From Salinactinospora qingdaonensis (GTDB lineage: Bacteria; Actinomycetota; Actinomycetes; Streptosporangiales; Streptosporangiaceae), in the NCBI RefSeq assembly GCF_039539445.1, contig NZ_BAABDD010000007.1:1-64000 (forward strand): DNA of 64,000 nucleotides, given 5' to 3'. Positions within the stretch are counted from its first letter, which is position 1; each line of letters begins with the position of its first letter. Below, in pieces: positions 43,048 to 54,451 of this stretch. The notes beneath the pieces were generated by a model that worked only from the letters and a program-made list of their open reading frames with translations, was not told the DNA's origin and ran no database searches. The position numbers and the translations under genes were made by a program.

Positions 43048-46000
43048 ATGTCCGGGCAGTCAGACGCCGTCAAAGACCAGATGCTGCGTGACTGTGTCAC
43101 CCAATGGCCCGAGCTCGCGGGCCGATCTCCCGACGAGATAACCCAGGTCGAGCGGTTTCTCCGGCTGTACTACCGGCACGTCGCACCGGAGGAGCTCAAG
43201 GAGCGCTCTGTCGCTGAGATCTGTGGCCCGCCCATGAGCCACCGGCAGGTCGGGCGACACCGCACCCCCGGCCGCGCCAATGTGCAGGTCTACACGCCTG
43301 AGCATTCCGATACGGGCTGGGAGACGGGCAACTCCGTCGTCCAGATCGTCACCGACGACGCCCCGTTTCTGGTCACCTCCATCAGCATGGAGTTGAGCCG
43401 CCACGGCATCGGTATCCAGCTTCTCGTCCACCCCCAACTGCGGGTCGAGCGCGACGTCGGGGGGCAGCTCTGCGGCGTCGAGCCCGAAGAGCCCACCCTG
43501 CCCGCTCTCGCCGAGTCCTGGATTCACATCGAGATCGACCGGCAGGCCGACCCGGCCGTCCTTAAACAGCTCCAGGACGACCTGGAGCGCATCCTCGTCG
43601 ACGTCCGCCACGTCAACGAGGATCAGGCCAAGATGCGTCGTCGCGCTCTCCTGCTGGCCGACGAGCTCTCGACCACCGCCGACACGCTGGCCGCCGGCGG
43701 CGTCGCCGAGTCCGAAATCCGGGAGAGCACGGAGTTCCTGCGGTGGCTCGCCGACCGCAACTTCACCTTCATGGGCTACCGCGAGTACACCCTGACCCGT
43801 GACGAGCAGGAGTACGACGCGCTGCGCCCCCAGGTCGGCAGCGGCTTGGGCCTGCTGCGGATGGACGCCGACATGGCCCGGGAGACTGGGGGGCTCGTCA
43901 CTTTGCCCCCCGAAGCGTGCGCCAAAGCCCGCGAGCCCCACGTCCTCGTCCTCACCAAGGCCAACTCCCGCGCCACGGTCTACCGCCCCAGCTACCTTGA
44001 CTACATCGGCGTCAAGCGCTTCGACGAGCACGGCAACGTGGTAGGGGAGCGCCGCTTCCTCGGCCTGTTCACTCACGAAGCCACCACGACCAGCATCTCC
44101 TACATCCCGATCCTCAACCGCAAGCTCACCGACTTGCTGGAGCTGGCCGGCTTCGACGCCGACAGCTACGACGGCAGGGACCTCATTGAGATTCTGGAGG
44201 GTTTCCCCCGCGAGGAGCTGTTCCAGACCAGCGTCCGCGAGCTCCACGACGTTGTCACCAGTGTGCTGCGGCTGCGAGAACGGCGCGGCACCAAGCTCTT
44301 CCTGCGCCGTGACGCCTACGGGCGCTACATGTCGTGCCTGGTCTACATGCCGCGCGACCGCTACAACACCCAGGTTCGCCTCGCCATCTCCGACGTTTTG
44401 TCCAAGGCGTTCAACGGCGCCACCATGGACCACAGCGTCATGATCGGCGCGGCCCCGTTCGCGCGGTTACACCTGGTGGTGCGCGCCCAAGGGGGCGGCG
44501 CCCTGCCCGACGTCGACCACGGTGCCCTTGAGGCCGAGGTCGCCAAGGCGACACGCTCCTGGGACGACGACCTCTTCGCCGAGTTGGCCAACCGTTACGG
44601 TGCCGACCGCGCCGCCGAGGTCCTGCGGGCCTACGCCAGCGCCCTGCCCGAGGGCTACAAGGTCGACACCGACGCCGCCACCGCCGTCGACGACCTCTCC
44701 CGCCTCAGCGCCCTCAACGAAGACGAGATCACGGTCAACCTCTACCGCGCCGCCCACGGGGAGTGGCGCTTCAAGCTCTACCGCACCGGCGCCCCCATCT
44801 CGCTGTCGCGGGTACTGCCGCTGCTGGAGCATATGGGCGTGGAGGTCGTCGACGAGCGCCCCTACGGCGTCACCCCCTCTTCGACCGCCTCGCAGCGGGT
44901 ACGGCGCGCCTGGATCTACGACTTCGGGCTGGCGCCCCTCGACTCCGCCGAGCTGGCGCCCAACCGGCTGAAGTTCCTCTTCGAGGACGCCTTCACCGCC
45001 CTATGGCGCGAGTACGGCGAATCCGACCGCTTCAACGCCCTGGTGGTGCGCGCCGGCCTGACCTGGCGCCAGCTCACCATCCTGCGCGCCTACGCCAAGT
45101 ACCTGCGCCAGACCGGCAGCACGTTCAGCCCGGACTACATCGCCGACATGCTCGTCGCGCACGCCCACATCGCCAACCTGCTGGTCCGGCTGTTCGAGTC
45201 GCGCTTCGACCCCCGCCACGACATTGGCCGCGAGGAGCGCTCACAGGCCATCTCAGAGGAGATCCGCGGCGAACTCGACAGCGTGGCCAGCCTGGACACC
45301 GACCGCATCCTCCGCGCCTTCCTCGCCGCGATCGAGGCGACACTGCGCACGAACTACTTCCAGCCCGACCAGGCCGCTGCCGCCGCCGACGGCGGCAAGC
45401 CCTACCTCGTCCTCAAGCTCGACCCGCGCAGCATCCCCGACCTGCCCGCGCCGCGACCGCGTTTCGAGATCTACGTCTACTCGCCGCGCATGGAGGGGGT
45501 GCACCTGCGGTTCGGTCTCGTCGCCCGCGGTGGGCTGCGCTGGTCGGACCGGCCCGAGGATTTCCGCACCGAAGTCTTGGGGCTGGTCAAGGCCCAGATG
45601 GTCAAAAACGCGCTCATCGTCCCCAACGGGGCCAAGGGCGGCTTCGTGTGCAAGCGGCTGCCGGCCTCCGGTGACCGCGAGGCCGTCCACGCCGAGGTGG
45701 TGGAGTGCTACCGGCAGTTCGTCAGCGGCCTGCTTGACGTCACCGACAACCGGGTCGACGGTGCCGTGGAGCGTCCCGACAATGTCGTGCGCTACGACGG
45801 CGACGACTCCTACCTTGTGGTCGCCGCGGACAAGGGCACCGCGACCTTCTCCGACATCGCCAACGACATCGCCGCACGCCGCGACTTCTGGCTGGGCGAC
45901 GCTTTCGCCTCCGGCGGGTCGGTGGGCTACGACCACAAGGCCATGGGCATCACCGCTCGCGGGGCGTGGGAGTCGGTGCGCTACCACTTCCGCGAGATGG

Positions 46001-47946
46001 GTGTCGACGTCCAGCGCCAGGATTTCACCGTGGTCGGCGTCGGTGACATGTCCGGCGACGTGTTCGGCAACGGCATGCTGCTGTCGCCCCACATCCGCCT
46101 GGTGGCCGCCTTCGACCACCGCCATATCTTCCTCGACCCCGCCCCCGATCCGGCCGCGAGCTTCGCTGAACGCCGCCGGTTGTTCGAGGCGGGGCGGGTC
46201 ACCTGGGCCGACTACGACGCCTCGGTGCTCTCCGCGGGCGGGGGCGTGCACCCGCGCACCGCGAAGTCGATCCCGATCACCCCGCAGGTGCGCGAGGCGC
46301 TGGACATCGCCGTGGACGTCACCTCGCTCCCGCCGTTCGAGCTCATCCGGTGCATCCTGCGGGCACCGGTGGACCTGCTCTGGAACGGCGGTATCGGCAC
46401 CTACGTCAAGGCCACCACCGAGTCCCACGCCGATGTGGGCGACAAGGCCAACGACGGCGTCCGCGTCGACGCCACCGACCTGCGCTGCTCGGTGATCGGT
46501 GAGGGCGGCAACCTTGGGCTGACCCAGCGCGCGCGTATCGAGTTCGCCCTGCGCGGGGGGCGCGTCAACACCGACTTCATCGACAACTCCGGTGGGGTCG
46601 ACACCTCCGACCACGAGGTCAATATCAAGATCCTGCTCGACCGCGAGGTCCATGCCGGCCGGTTGTCCAAGGCCCAGCGCGACGAACTGTTCATGGGCAT
46701 GACCGACGAGGTGGCCGAGCTGGTACTGGGCGACAACTACCACCAGAACGTCGTCTTGGCCGCCGCGCGCAAGCAAGCCACGAGCATGCTCCACGTGCAC
46801 CGGCGCTATCTGCGGGTGCTGGAGCGCTCCGGGCACCTCAAGCGCGAGCTGGAGTGCCTGCCCGACGAGAAGGCCATCGCCGCCCGCCGCTCCAGCGGCC
46901 AGGGGCTCACCGGCCCCGAGTTCGCCACGCTGATCGCCTACACCAAGATCACCTTGGGGGAGGAGATCCTGGCCTCGGAGCTGCCCGACGATCCCTACCT
47001 CAACGACACGCTCATCGGCTACTTCCCCACGGCGCTACGCGAGCGCTTCGCCGGCGCTATGGCTCACCACCCCCTCGCCCGCGAGATCGTGGCCAACGAG
47101 GTCGTCAACGACCTGGTGAACCGCTCGGGGACGACCCTGGCGTTTCGGGTCAACGAGGAGACCGGCGCCTCGGCCGCCGACATCGCGCGGGCCTACCTGG
47201 TGGTCAAGGACGTGTTCGACCTTCCCGACCTGTGGCGCGAGATCGAAGAGCTCGACCACCGCGTCGACCTCGACACCCAGTTGCTGATGCTGTTGGAGAG
47301 CCGCAAACTCACCGAGCGCTCCACTCGGTGGCTGCTGCGCAACAACCGGTTCCCCTTCGACCTCAGCGAGAAGATCGCCTTCTTCAAAAAGGGCGTGTCG
47401 GAGATCGTGCCGCAGTTGCCCGAACTGTTGGGCGGGCGCGACAGCATCGCGTTCACCGAGCGCCGCGAACAGTTCGTCGCGCGCGGTGCTTCCCCGGAGC
47501 TGGCCCAGCGTATCGCCAGCATGGTCCCGGCCTACTCCACCTTCGACCTGGTCGAGGTCTCCCACGAGGTCGACCGGCCGCTACGCGAGGTTGCCGAAGT
47601 CTACTTCGACCTCGCAGAAGAACTCCAGATCAGCCGACTGCGCGAACGCATCATCGCGCTGCCCCGCGAGGACCGGTGGAGCACCATGGCGCGCTCGGCG
47701 ATCCGCGACGACCTCTACGCCGCCCACGCCGGGTTGACCCGCGATGTGCTGCTGTCGGGCGCGGCGGGCGAGAGCCCCGACGTGTTGCGCGCGCAGTGGA
47801 CCGAACAGAACGAGGACGCGGTGCGCCGCGCAGGGCAGACCCTCTCCGAGATCTGGGAGAGTGAGCGTTTCGATCTCGCGACTCTCTCGGTCGCGCTGCG
47901 CTCGATCCGCTCCCTGGTAGCCCATGGGAGCCGCGGTAGCGGTTGA
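43048..47946 (+). CDS. gdh: NAD-specific glutamate dehydrogenase (180-kDa class)
   Basis: 1632 residues, the size of the large L180 class. Reversible oxidative deamination of glutamate to 2-oxoglutarate. A long N-terminal regulatory part (about 1-720, ACT-like) precedes the catalytic domain with LRFGLVARGGLRWSDRPEDF, KAQMVKNALIVPNGAKGGFV and VGVGDMSGDVFGNGML. The C-terminal helical region begins near the GEGGNLGLTQRARIEFA segment. ATG 43048 follows AAGGGAGTGAGG; the upstream in-frame ATG at 42997 is less likely. With pruA nearby it links proline and glutamate catabolism. Confidence 0.93.
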   Translation: MSGQSDAVKDQMLRDCVTQWPELAGRSPDEITQVERFLRLYYRHVAPEELKERSVAEICGPPMSHRQVGRHRTPGRANVQVYTPEHSDTGWETGNSVVQIVTDDAPFLVTSISMELSRHGIGIQLLVHPQLRVERDVGGQLCGVEPEEPTLPALAESWIHIEIDRQADPAVLKQLQDDLERILVDVRHVNEDQAKMRRRALLLADELSTTADTLAAGGVAESEIRESTEFLRWLADRNFTFMGYREYTLTRDEQEYDALRPQVGSGLGLLRMDADMARETGGLVTLPPEACAKAREPHVLVLTKANSRATVYRPSYLDYIGVKRFDEHGNVVGERRFLGLFTHEATTTSISYIPILNRKLTDLLELAGFDADSYDGRDLIEILEGFPREELFQTSVRELHDVVTSVLRLRERRGTKLFLRRDAYGRYMSCLVYMPRDRYNTQVRLAISDVLSKAFNGATMDHSVMIGAAPFARLHLVVRAQGGGALPDVDHGALEAEVAKATRSWDDDLFAELANRYGADRAAEVLRAYASALPEGYKVDTDAATAVDDLSRLSALNEDEITVNLYRAAHGEWRFKLYRTGAPISLSRVLPLLEHMGVEVVDERPYGVTPSSTASQRVRRAWIYDFGLAPLDSAELAPNRLKFLFEDAFTALWREYGESDRFNALVVRAGLTWRQLTILRAYAKYLRQTGSTFSPDYIADMLVAHAHIANLLVRLFESRFDPRHDIGREERSQAISEEIRGELDSVASLDTDRILRAFLAAIEATLRTNYFQPDQAAAAADGGKPYLVLKLDPRSIPDLPAPRPRFEIYVYSPRMEGVHLRFGLVARGGLRWSDRPEDFRTEVLGLVKAQMVKNALIVPNGAKGGFVCKRLPASGDREAVHAEVVECYRQFVSGLLDVTDNRVDGAVERPDNVVRYDGDDSYLVVAADKGTATFSDIANDIAARRDFWLGDAFASGGSVGYDHKAMGITARGAWESVRYHFREMGVDVQRQDFTVVGVGDMSGDVFGNGMLLSPHIRLVAAFDHRHIFLDPAPDPAASFAERRRLFEAGRVTWADYDASVLSAGGGVHPRTAKSIPITPQVREALDIAVDVTSLPPFELIRCILRAPVDLLWNGGIGTYVKATTESHADVGDKANDGVRVDATDLRCSVIGEGGNLGLTQRARIEFALRGGRVNTDFIDNSGGVDTSDHEVNIKILLDREVHAGRLSKAQRDELFMGMTDEVAELVLGDNYHQNVVLAAARKQATSMLHVHRRYLRVLERSGHLKRELECLPDEKAIAARRSSGQGLTGPEFATLIAYTKITLGEEILASELPDDPYLNDTLIGYFPTALRERFAGAMAHHPLAREIVANEVVNDLVNRSGTTLAFRVNEETGASAADIARAYLVVKDVFDLPDLWREIEELDHRVDLDTQLLMLLESRKLTERSTRWLLRNNRFPFDLSEKIAFFKKGVSEIVPQLPELLGGRDSIAFTERREQFVARGASPELAQRIASMVPAYSTFDLVEVSHEVDRPLREVAEVYFDLAEELQISRLRERIIALPREDRWSTMARSAIRDDLYAAHAGLTRDVLLSGAAGESPDVLRAQWTEQNEDAVRRAGQTLSEIWESERFDLATLSVALRSIRSLVAHGSRGSG

Positions 47947-48022
47947 GGGGCTCCGGCGTTATCGGGAAGCGGTGTCGCCGTCGCACGCCGCTTCCCGCAC
48001 GCAACCCCCTAGACTTGGCTGC

Positions 48023-49138
<1,116 letters not shown>

Positions 49139-49498
49139 CCTCCGGCCCCCGACACTGCGACACCTTGGCGACGCGGATGCGTGAACGTTACCACTGCTTG
49201 ATGTTTCCGCTATCCTCTACCAAGTTGTTTCGTGTATAGCTGATGCTGTCCGGCAGTGGTGAAGCGAAACGGCCGTGGCGATTCAGTGACCGCGGTCGGC
49301 GCCGCGCCGAGTTGGCCCCCGGCTCGATCGGTCGGCGCCGTTCGGTGGCGCCACCCACGTCGATCTAGGTCGATTTGGGACATTCCAGGTCGCTTTCGCC
49401 TCTACACTGTCGATTGGCCCGGCAGAGGCCTGCACCGCCCTACACGGATACGCCGTCCGCGTGGGCGCTCCCAACCTCCGAGACCCTTGTGATGCAAC
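49139..49498. other. Intergenic region before ftsE
   Basis: 360 bases with no gene. A TTGTTT followed by TATAGC near 49223-49240 and other AT-rich patches could form a promoter for ftsEX, but nothing is decisive. ATG 49492 is out of frame with FtsE. Confidence 0.4.
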
Positions 49499-50188
49499 TT
49501 GATCCACTTCGATAACGTCACCAAGGCCTACACAACCCAGAAACGCCCGGCTCTCGACAACGTTTCCATCGACGTCGACAAGGGCGAGTTCGTCTTCCTC
49601 GTCGGGCCTTCGGGCTCGGGTAAGTCGACGTTCCTGCGGCTGGTCCTCAAAGAGGAGAAGCCCAACAAGGGCAGGGTGCACGTCGCGGGCAAGGATCTCG
49701 CGCGCCTGTCCAACTGGAAGGTGCCCCACCTTCGGCGCCGTATCGGCTGCGTGTTCCAGGACTTTCGGCTGTTGCCCAACAAGAACGTCTTCGAGAACGT
49801 AGCCTTCGCGCTGGAGGTCATCGGTAAGCCGCGCCGGTTCATCCGCAAGGTCGTTCCCGAGGTTGTGGAGCTGGTCGGCTTGGAGGGCAAGTCCACCCGC
49901 ATGCCCGACGAGCTTTCCGGTGGTGAACAGCAGCGTGTCGCCATTGCGCGCGCGTTCGTCAACCGCCCCCAGATCCTGCTCGCCGACGAGCCCACGGGAA
50001 ACATCGACCCTGCCACTTCGATCGGCATCATGAAGGTGCTCGACCGAATCAACCGGACCGGAACCACCGTTGTCATGGCCACCCACGATGCCGCGATCGT
50101 CGACTCGATGCGCAAGCGCGTCATCGAGCTTGAAGAAGGCGAGGTCGTGCGCGACCAGACCCGTGGTGTCTACGGTCAGGCATACTGA
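49499..50188 (+). CDS. ftsE: Cell-division ATP-binding protein FtsE
   Basis: 229 residues beginning at TTG 49499 (MIHFDNVTKAYTTQKRPAL); no ATG or GTG in the correct frame fits, and ATG 49492 is in another frame. It is an ABC ATPase with Walker A GPSGSGKST (36-44), signature LSGGEQQRVAIARA, Walker B ILLADEPTGNIDP and the H-loop MATHDAAIV. With FtsX it forms the inner-membrane complex that activates septal peptidoglycan hydrolases. ftsX starts 80 bases downstream. Confidence 0.95.
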   Translation: MIHFDNVTKAYTTQKRPALDNVSIDVDKGEFVFLVGPSGSGKSTFLRLVLKEEKPNKGRVHVAGKDLARLSNWKVPHLRRRIGCVFQDFRLLPNKNVFENVAFALEVIGKPRRFIRKVVPEVVELVGLEGKSTRMPDELSGGEQQRVAIARAFVNRPQILLADEPTGNIDPATSIGIMKVLDRINRTGTTVVMATHDAAIVDSMRKRVIELEEGEVVRDQTRGVYGQAY

Positions 50189-50268
50189 CGCGACTGTGGC
50201 AGGCTACGCGCCACACCCAGCGCCCAGTGGCGCGGTAGAGCCCCCACAAGGATGGACCCTTAACTCTC

Positions 50269-51177
50269 ATGCGCGCACAGTTCGTACTTTCTGAGATCTG
50301 GATCGGCCTGCGCCGAAACCTCACGATGACCATCGCGGTGATCACCACGGTGGCCATCTCTCTCGCTCTGTTTGGCGGTGGCCTGCTGATCAACCAGCAG
50401 GTCACCGAGATGCGCGGCTTTTGGGATCAACGGATCTCACTCACGATCTACCTGTGCACCGAAGAGTCGGTGACTACGGTGTGCCAGGAGAACGGGCCGG
50501 CCACCGAGGACGAGCGCCAGCAGATCCAGTCGGACTTGGAGGCCATGTCCGAGGTGGCCAGCGTCGAGTACGTCACCGCGGAGGAAGCGTGGGAGGATTT
50601 CCAGGACCGCTTCTCCAACAACGAGGCCCTCGTCGAAGCCACCCAGAAGGGCGACCTGCCCGACAACTTCCGGGTGCAACTGGAGAATCCGGAGGAGTAC
50701 GACACGGTCCAGAGCGCGGTCGAAGGCCGCCCCGGCGTCGACTCCGTCTCCAACGACCAGGATGTCCTCGACCAGTTCTTCGGGCTGCTCGACGGCTTGA
50801 AGTGGGCGGCGCTGACGGTGGCGCTCATCCAGCTCGCCGCTGCCTCCCTGCTCATCGGCAACACCATCCGCCTGTCGGCCTACAGCCGGCGTCGGGAGAC
50901 CGGCATCATGCGGCTGGTGGGGGCCTCCAACTTCTACATCCAGCTCCCGTTCCTGCTGGAAGGGGCGATCTCCGGGCTCATCGGCGGTATCTTTGCCTCA
51001 GGCTTTATTGTGGCGACAAAGTACTTCCTGCTCGATAGGGTCCAGCAGTGGTTCCAGTTCGACGCGACACTGAGCCTCGGTTCGGTCTTCTCCGTCATCG
51101 GCGTGTCGATCATCCTGGGTGTGCTGCTGTGTACGGTGGCTTCCTTCCTGACACTGCGGCGCTACCTGCGGGTATAA
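50269..51177 (+). CDS. ftsX: Cell-division membrane protein FtsX
   Basis: 302 residues. One N-terminal membrane helix (about 20-42, TMTIAVITTVAISLALFGGG), then an extracellular loop of about 125 residues containing two cysteines (CTEESVTTVC), then three more helices (about 180-205, 228-255, 270-297). This is the FtsX topology. The extracellular loop contacts a peptidoglycan hydrolase in other actinobacteria. It is co-transcribed with ftsE. Confidence 0.95.
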   Translation: MRAQFVLSEIWIGLRRNLTMTIAVITTVAISLALFGGGLLINQQVTEMRGFWDQRISLTIYLCTEESVTTVCQENGPATEDERQQIQSDLEAMSEVASVEYVTAEEAWEDFQDRFSNNEALVEATQKGDLPDNFRVQLENPEEYDTVQSAVEGRPGVDSVSNDQDVLDQFFGLLDGLKWAALTVALIQLAAASLLIGNTIRLSAYSRRRETGIMRLVGASNFYIQLPFLLEGAISGLIGGIFASGFIVATKYFLLDRVQQWFQFDATLSLGSVFSVIGVSIILGVLLCTVASFLTLRRYLRV

Positions 51178-51213
51178 GGCCCACGCGAGGCTGTTAGAAG
51201 GGAAGTGTCCCCA

Positions 51214-51684
51214 GTGCCACGGGAGAAAGGGAAAGGGCGCGACGTCATCGCCCAGAACCGGCGAGCTCGGCACGATTACCACATCGACGACACCTACGAG
51301 GCGGGGCTGGCCCTCACCGGAACCGAGGTCAAGTCGCTGCGGGCCGGGCGCGCTTCCCTCATCGACGGCTATGCGCTGGTCAAAGACGGTGAGGTCTGGC
51401 TCCAAAACGTGCACATCCCGCTGTACACAAAGGGCACCTGGACCAACCACGAGCCCCGCCGGCCCCGTAAGTTGCTACTGCACCGTGAGGAGATCGCCAA
51501 GCTCATCGGCAAGACCCAAGAGCAGGGGCGCACCCTGGTCCCCCTGTCGCTGTATTTCCGCGACGGTAAGGCCAAGGTGGAGATCGCTCTGGCCCGCGGT
51601 AAACGCACCTACGACAAACGCCGAGACATCGCGGCGCGCGAGGCCCAGCGTGACATGGAGCGCGCCCTTCGCCGTCGGCGCTGA
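51214..51684 (+). CDS. smpB: SsrA-binding protein SmpB
   Basis: 156 residues from GTG 51214; GTG 51205 is only two bases after the AAGGG ribosome site, so the later start is preferred. SmpB carries tmRNA to stalled ribosomes. Family motifs are NRRARHDYHIDDTYEAGLAL, GTEVKSLRAG, a KLLLHREEI strand, and the basic C-terminal tail GKRTYDKRRDIAAREAQRDM. Its RNA partner ssrA lies 2.8 kb downstream on the same strand. Confidence 0.95.
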   Translation: MPREKGKGRDVIAQNRRARHDYHIDDTYEAGLALTGTEVKSLRAGRASLIDGYALVKDGEVWLQNVHIPLYTKGTWTNHEPRRPRKLLLHREEIAKLIGKTQEQGRTLVPLSLYFRDGKAKVEIALARGKRTYDKRRDIAAREAQRDMERALRRRR

Positions 51685-51707
51685 GGCCCCGGAAAGGAAC
51701 TCGAAGG

Positions 51708-53738
51708 GTGACCCCCCCTCCCCTCCGTCGGTTCACCGCCTGCCTCGCGGGCATCGCCACGGCCGCCGCCGTCACCGGCTGCGTGGCTGAGCCCAGTCCC
51801 GAAGTGGCGGTGCGCACGTTCCTGCTGGATTGGCAGGCCGGTGACTATCGCAGCGCGGCCCGCCAGACCACGGGCGAGCTCGACGCCGTCGCCGCCGCGC
51901 TCGAACAGGCCCACGACCAGCTCGACCTCGCGGCACTGCGGTTGGGGCTGGGGCCGATCACCGTCGACGGTGCGACCGACACCGCTACGGCCTCGTTCGA
52001 TGTCGAAGCCGACCTAGGGATCGGAGATCCGGTGTGGGAGTACACCGGGACCATCCCGTTGGTCCGCAGCGAGGCCGGTTGGGCGATCGAGTGGGCGCCC
52101 AGCGTCATCCACCCTGAGCTCGACCCTGGCGAGCGGCTGGCCGTCACCTACAGCGTGCCCCCTCGCGGCCAGATCTACGACCGCAACGAGCAGCCGCTTG
52201 TCGGTGAAACCGATGTCGTGGCCTTCGGGGTTCGCCCCGCCGACATGAGTGACACGGAGGGGGGCATAGCGGAGCTGGCCGAGCTGCTCGACGAGGACCC
52301 CGATCCCCTCCTCAACCGGGTCCGTTCCGCGCCGCCGGAGAAGTTCCAGCCGTTGGTGCTGATGCGGCGCAACGACGTCTCGCAGTCGGTGGTCGACACC
52401 GCGACCGCGATCGCGGGCGTAGAAACCGCCGACATGAGGATGCCGCTCAGCCCCAAGGTGGCCTCGGCTGTTGTCGGCACCGTCGCGGGCACGGCCGAGC
52501 ACAAGGTCTCCTCCCGGGTCTCCGGGCCCTACCAGGCCGGCGACACCGTCGGCCTCGGCGGGCTGCAAAGCGTCTACCAACAGCGCCTTGCCGGTACCGC
52601 CACCACCAGCATCGTGACGCTCGACGAGTCCGGCGAGCAGAACCAGACCCTCTACGCCTGGAACGGTGAGAAGAGCGGCTCGCTGCGCACCTCCCTGGAC
52701 ATCGTCGCCCAGGAGGCCGCCGCCGGCGCGCTCGACACGGTGCCCACCCGCTCCTACCTGGTGGCTGTCGACGCCCCTACCGGTGAGATTCTCGCAGCCG
52801 CCAGCCAGGGCACCAACGCTGACGACGATGGCGCTTTCACCCGGGAGTACCGTCCAGGGGAAGCCTTCACCATTGTTTCGACTGCTGCGATGCTGGCCGC
52901 CGGCACGGTCACTCCGCAGCAAGAGGTCCCGTGCCCGCAGAAGAAGACTGTCGGCGGGCGCACCTTCACCAACCCCGGCGGGGGCCAACTGTTCGGCGAC
53001 ACCGACCTCGACCGTAACTTCGCCTACGCCTGCACCACGGCCTTCGCCACGATGGCGGAGTCAGCCGAGGCCACGAACCTTTCCGCCGCGGCCGGCAACT
53101 TCGGCATCGGCGGCGACTGGCAGTTGCCGGTGCCCGCCTACACCGGCGAGTTCACGGCCCCCGCCGACGTTGCGCAAACCGCTGCCGCCGTGACCGGCGA
53201 GGACCAGGTCCGGGTTAGCCCGTTGTCGATGGCGCTCGTGGCCGGAGCCGTCGCCGACGGTTCCTGGCACGCCCCGAAGCTGGTGCTCAGCAGCGACGCC
53301 AACAACCCCGCCACCGAGCCGAGCCAGCCACTCAACCCCGACAATGCCAAGACGCTGCGCGGGCTGATGCGCTCTGCCACGGTCGAGGGCGCCGCGACGA
53401 TGGCCAACGTCGGCGCGGTCCCGGTCCACGGGCAGACCGGCACCGCCGGCCAGCAGATCGACGGCCAGCAGCGGACCCTGCAATGGTTCGCGGGATACCA
53501 GGGGCGGGTGGCCTTCGCCTGCGTCGTCGAGATCGACCCGGCCGCCCAGCAGGACTACCAGTGGGCGGTTGGGGCCGTCTCGGACTTTTTGCAACGCCTA
53601 CCCGCGGGCTACGCCGAAGGCACCCATGAGCAGGGCGAGGGGACCGCGCCACCCGAGGGCGGTGCCGCGCCGGGCGCCGCGCCGGGCGCCGCTCCAGGGG
53701 ACGCCCCGGCCGACAACGGTGCCGCCGCCGGCGCCTAG
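51708..53738 (+). CDS. Penicillin-binding-protein homologue without catalytic motifs
   Basis: 676 residues. The lipoprotein-type signal peptide ends AVTGC (C25), followed by a MecA_N-like NTF2 domain (about 28-140), a dimerisation domain with SVPPRGQIYDRNEQPLV, and a transpeptidase fold (about 320-630). All three active-site motifs are lost: SxxK reads EAFT (E385, T388) in YRPGEAFTIVS, SxN reads ACT (441-443), and K(T/S)G reads QTG (576-578). The fold-typical GQTGTAG and DAPTGEILA are otherwise kept. It cannot act as a classical transpeptidase; a structural or regulatory wall role is possible. The Ala/Pro/Gly-rich tail ends at a TAG shared with a dispersed element. Confidence 0.85.
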   Translation: MTPPPLRRFTACLAGIATAAAVTGCVAEPSPEVAVRTFLLDWQAGDYRSAARQTTGELDAVAAALEQAHDQLDLAALRLGLGPITVDGATDTATASFDVEADLGIGDPVWEYTGTIPLVRSEAGWAIEWAPSVIHPELDPGERLAVTYSVPPRGQIYDRNEQPLVGETDVVAFGVRPADMSDTEGGIAELAELLDEDPDPLLNRVRSAPPEKFQPLVLMRRNDVSQSVVDTATAIAGVETADMRMPLSPKVASAVVGTVAGTAEHKVSSRVSGPYQAGDTVGLGGLQSVYQQRLAGTATTSIVTLDESGEQNQTLYAWNGEKSGSLRTSLDIVAQEAAAGALDTVPTRSYLVAVDAPTGEILAAASQGTNADDDGAFTREYRPGEAFTIVSTAAMLAAGTVTPQQEVPCPQKKTVGGRTFTNPGGGQLFGDTDLDRNFAYACTTAFATMAESAEATNLSAAAGNFGIGGDWQLPVPAYTGEFTAPADVAQTAAAVTGEDQVRVSPLSMALVAGAVADGSWHAPKLVLSSDANNPATEPSQPLNPDNAKTLRGLMRSATVEGAATMANVGAVPVHGQTGTAGQQIDGQQRTLQWFAGYQGRVAFACVVEIDPAAQQDYQWAVGAVSDFLQRLPAGYAEGTHEQGEGTAPPEGGAAPGAAPGAAPGDAPADNGAAAGA

Positions 53739-53898
53739 GTTGTTGTTTTCGTAAGGGCAGGAAGGGGCCGGCGGTGGGCGAAAAGCGGGTGAGTGCGTCC
53801 GCTGTCGCCCCCGCGAGCTGGCGAGATCGCGCAACGATCGAGGCACGAGCGAACGAAGAACATCCCCACGGCCCCACGCCTCCGAAAAACAGAATCTG
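53736..53898 (+). repeat. Composite dispersed element (copy v)
   Basis: Left end TAGGTTGTTGTTTTCG overlaps the stop codon of the preceding gene; right end CCGAAAAACAGAATCT. The core (53817-53855) has loop GCA with one stem change (GATCGC-GCA-ACGATC). Confidence 0.8.
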
Positions 53899-54451
53899 GG
53901 GCCGGCGCTACGGGGCTGTCTGGCGAGCGGTCCGCACTCGGGCAGAGCACCGCCCAACACCGTGTTCGTTCCATGGAGCCGGCCCTAACCACGCCCTTGC
54001 AGGGGCGCGGACTCGTGCGAAGAATCCGCGCGGCTCGGGCAACCTTTTCCCTGGTGAGAGGCGTCTTCCCTAGTGACTGGGCCGTAAAGGGGGTTACGGT
54101 AACCAGTCGCGAGAACAGGACCTCGTCTCGGGGGAGGCCCTGTTGATCGAGGCCGGCCTGACCCTGCCGGCCGCCCTCGCGGGCAGCGTTGATGGTTCCC
54201 GTCCGCGCCCGCGGGGGTTTCTCGTGTGTGGCCCCTGCGTCGCGGCACCACTTCCACCTCGCAGCGGCAGGGGCCGCCGCGACGAGACGGAGTCAACGCG
54301 CGAGGCAGGGGGAATTAACTTGGTGTAGTGCGCGTTGGCACGGTAAAGTCACTGTGTAGGAGAGATCCGGTTAGGCGGTCTGGCTCACCCTGGCGGGAGT
54401 CGGCCACGACCGGTCTCCGTGCGGACCTTCGGGTCCGTTGACAATTCCACA
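53899..54451. other. Intergenic region upstream of tmRNA
   Basis: No gene recognised. It holds several GC-rich short inverted stretches (for example around 54168-54190) and AACTTGGTGTAGTGCGCGTT, TTGGCACGGTAAAGTCACTG just before the tmRNA; TTGGCA with a TAAAGT-type box about 10-17 bp later may be the ssrA promoter. Confidence 0.4.
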
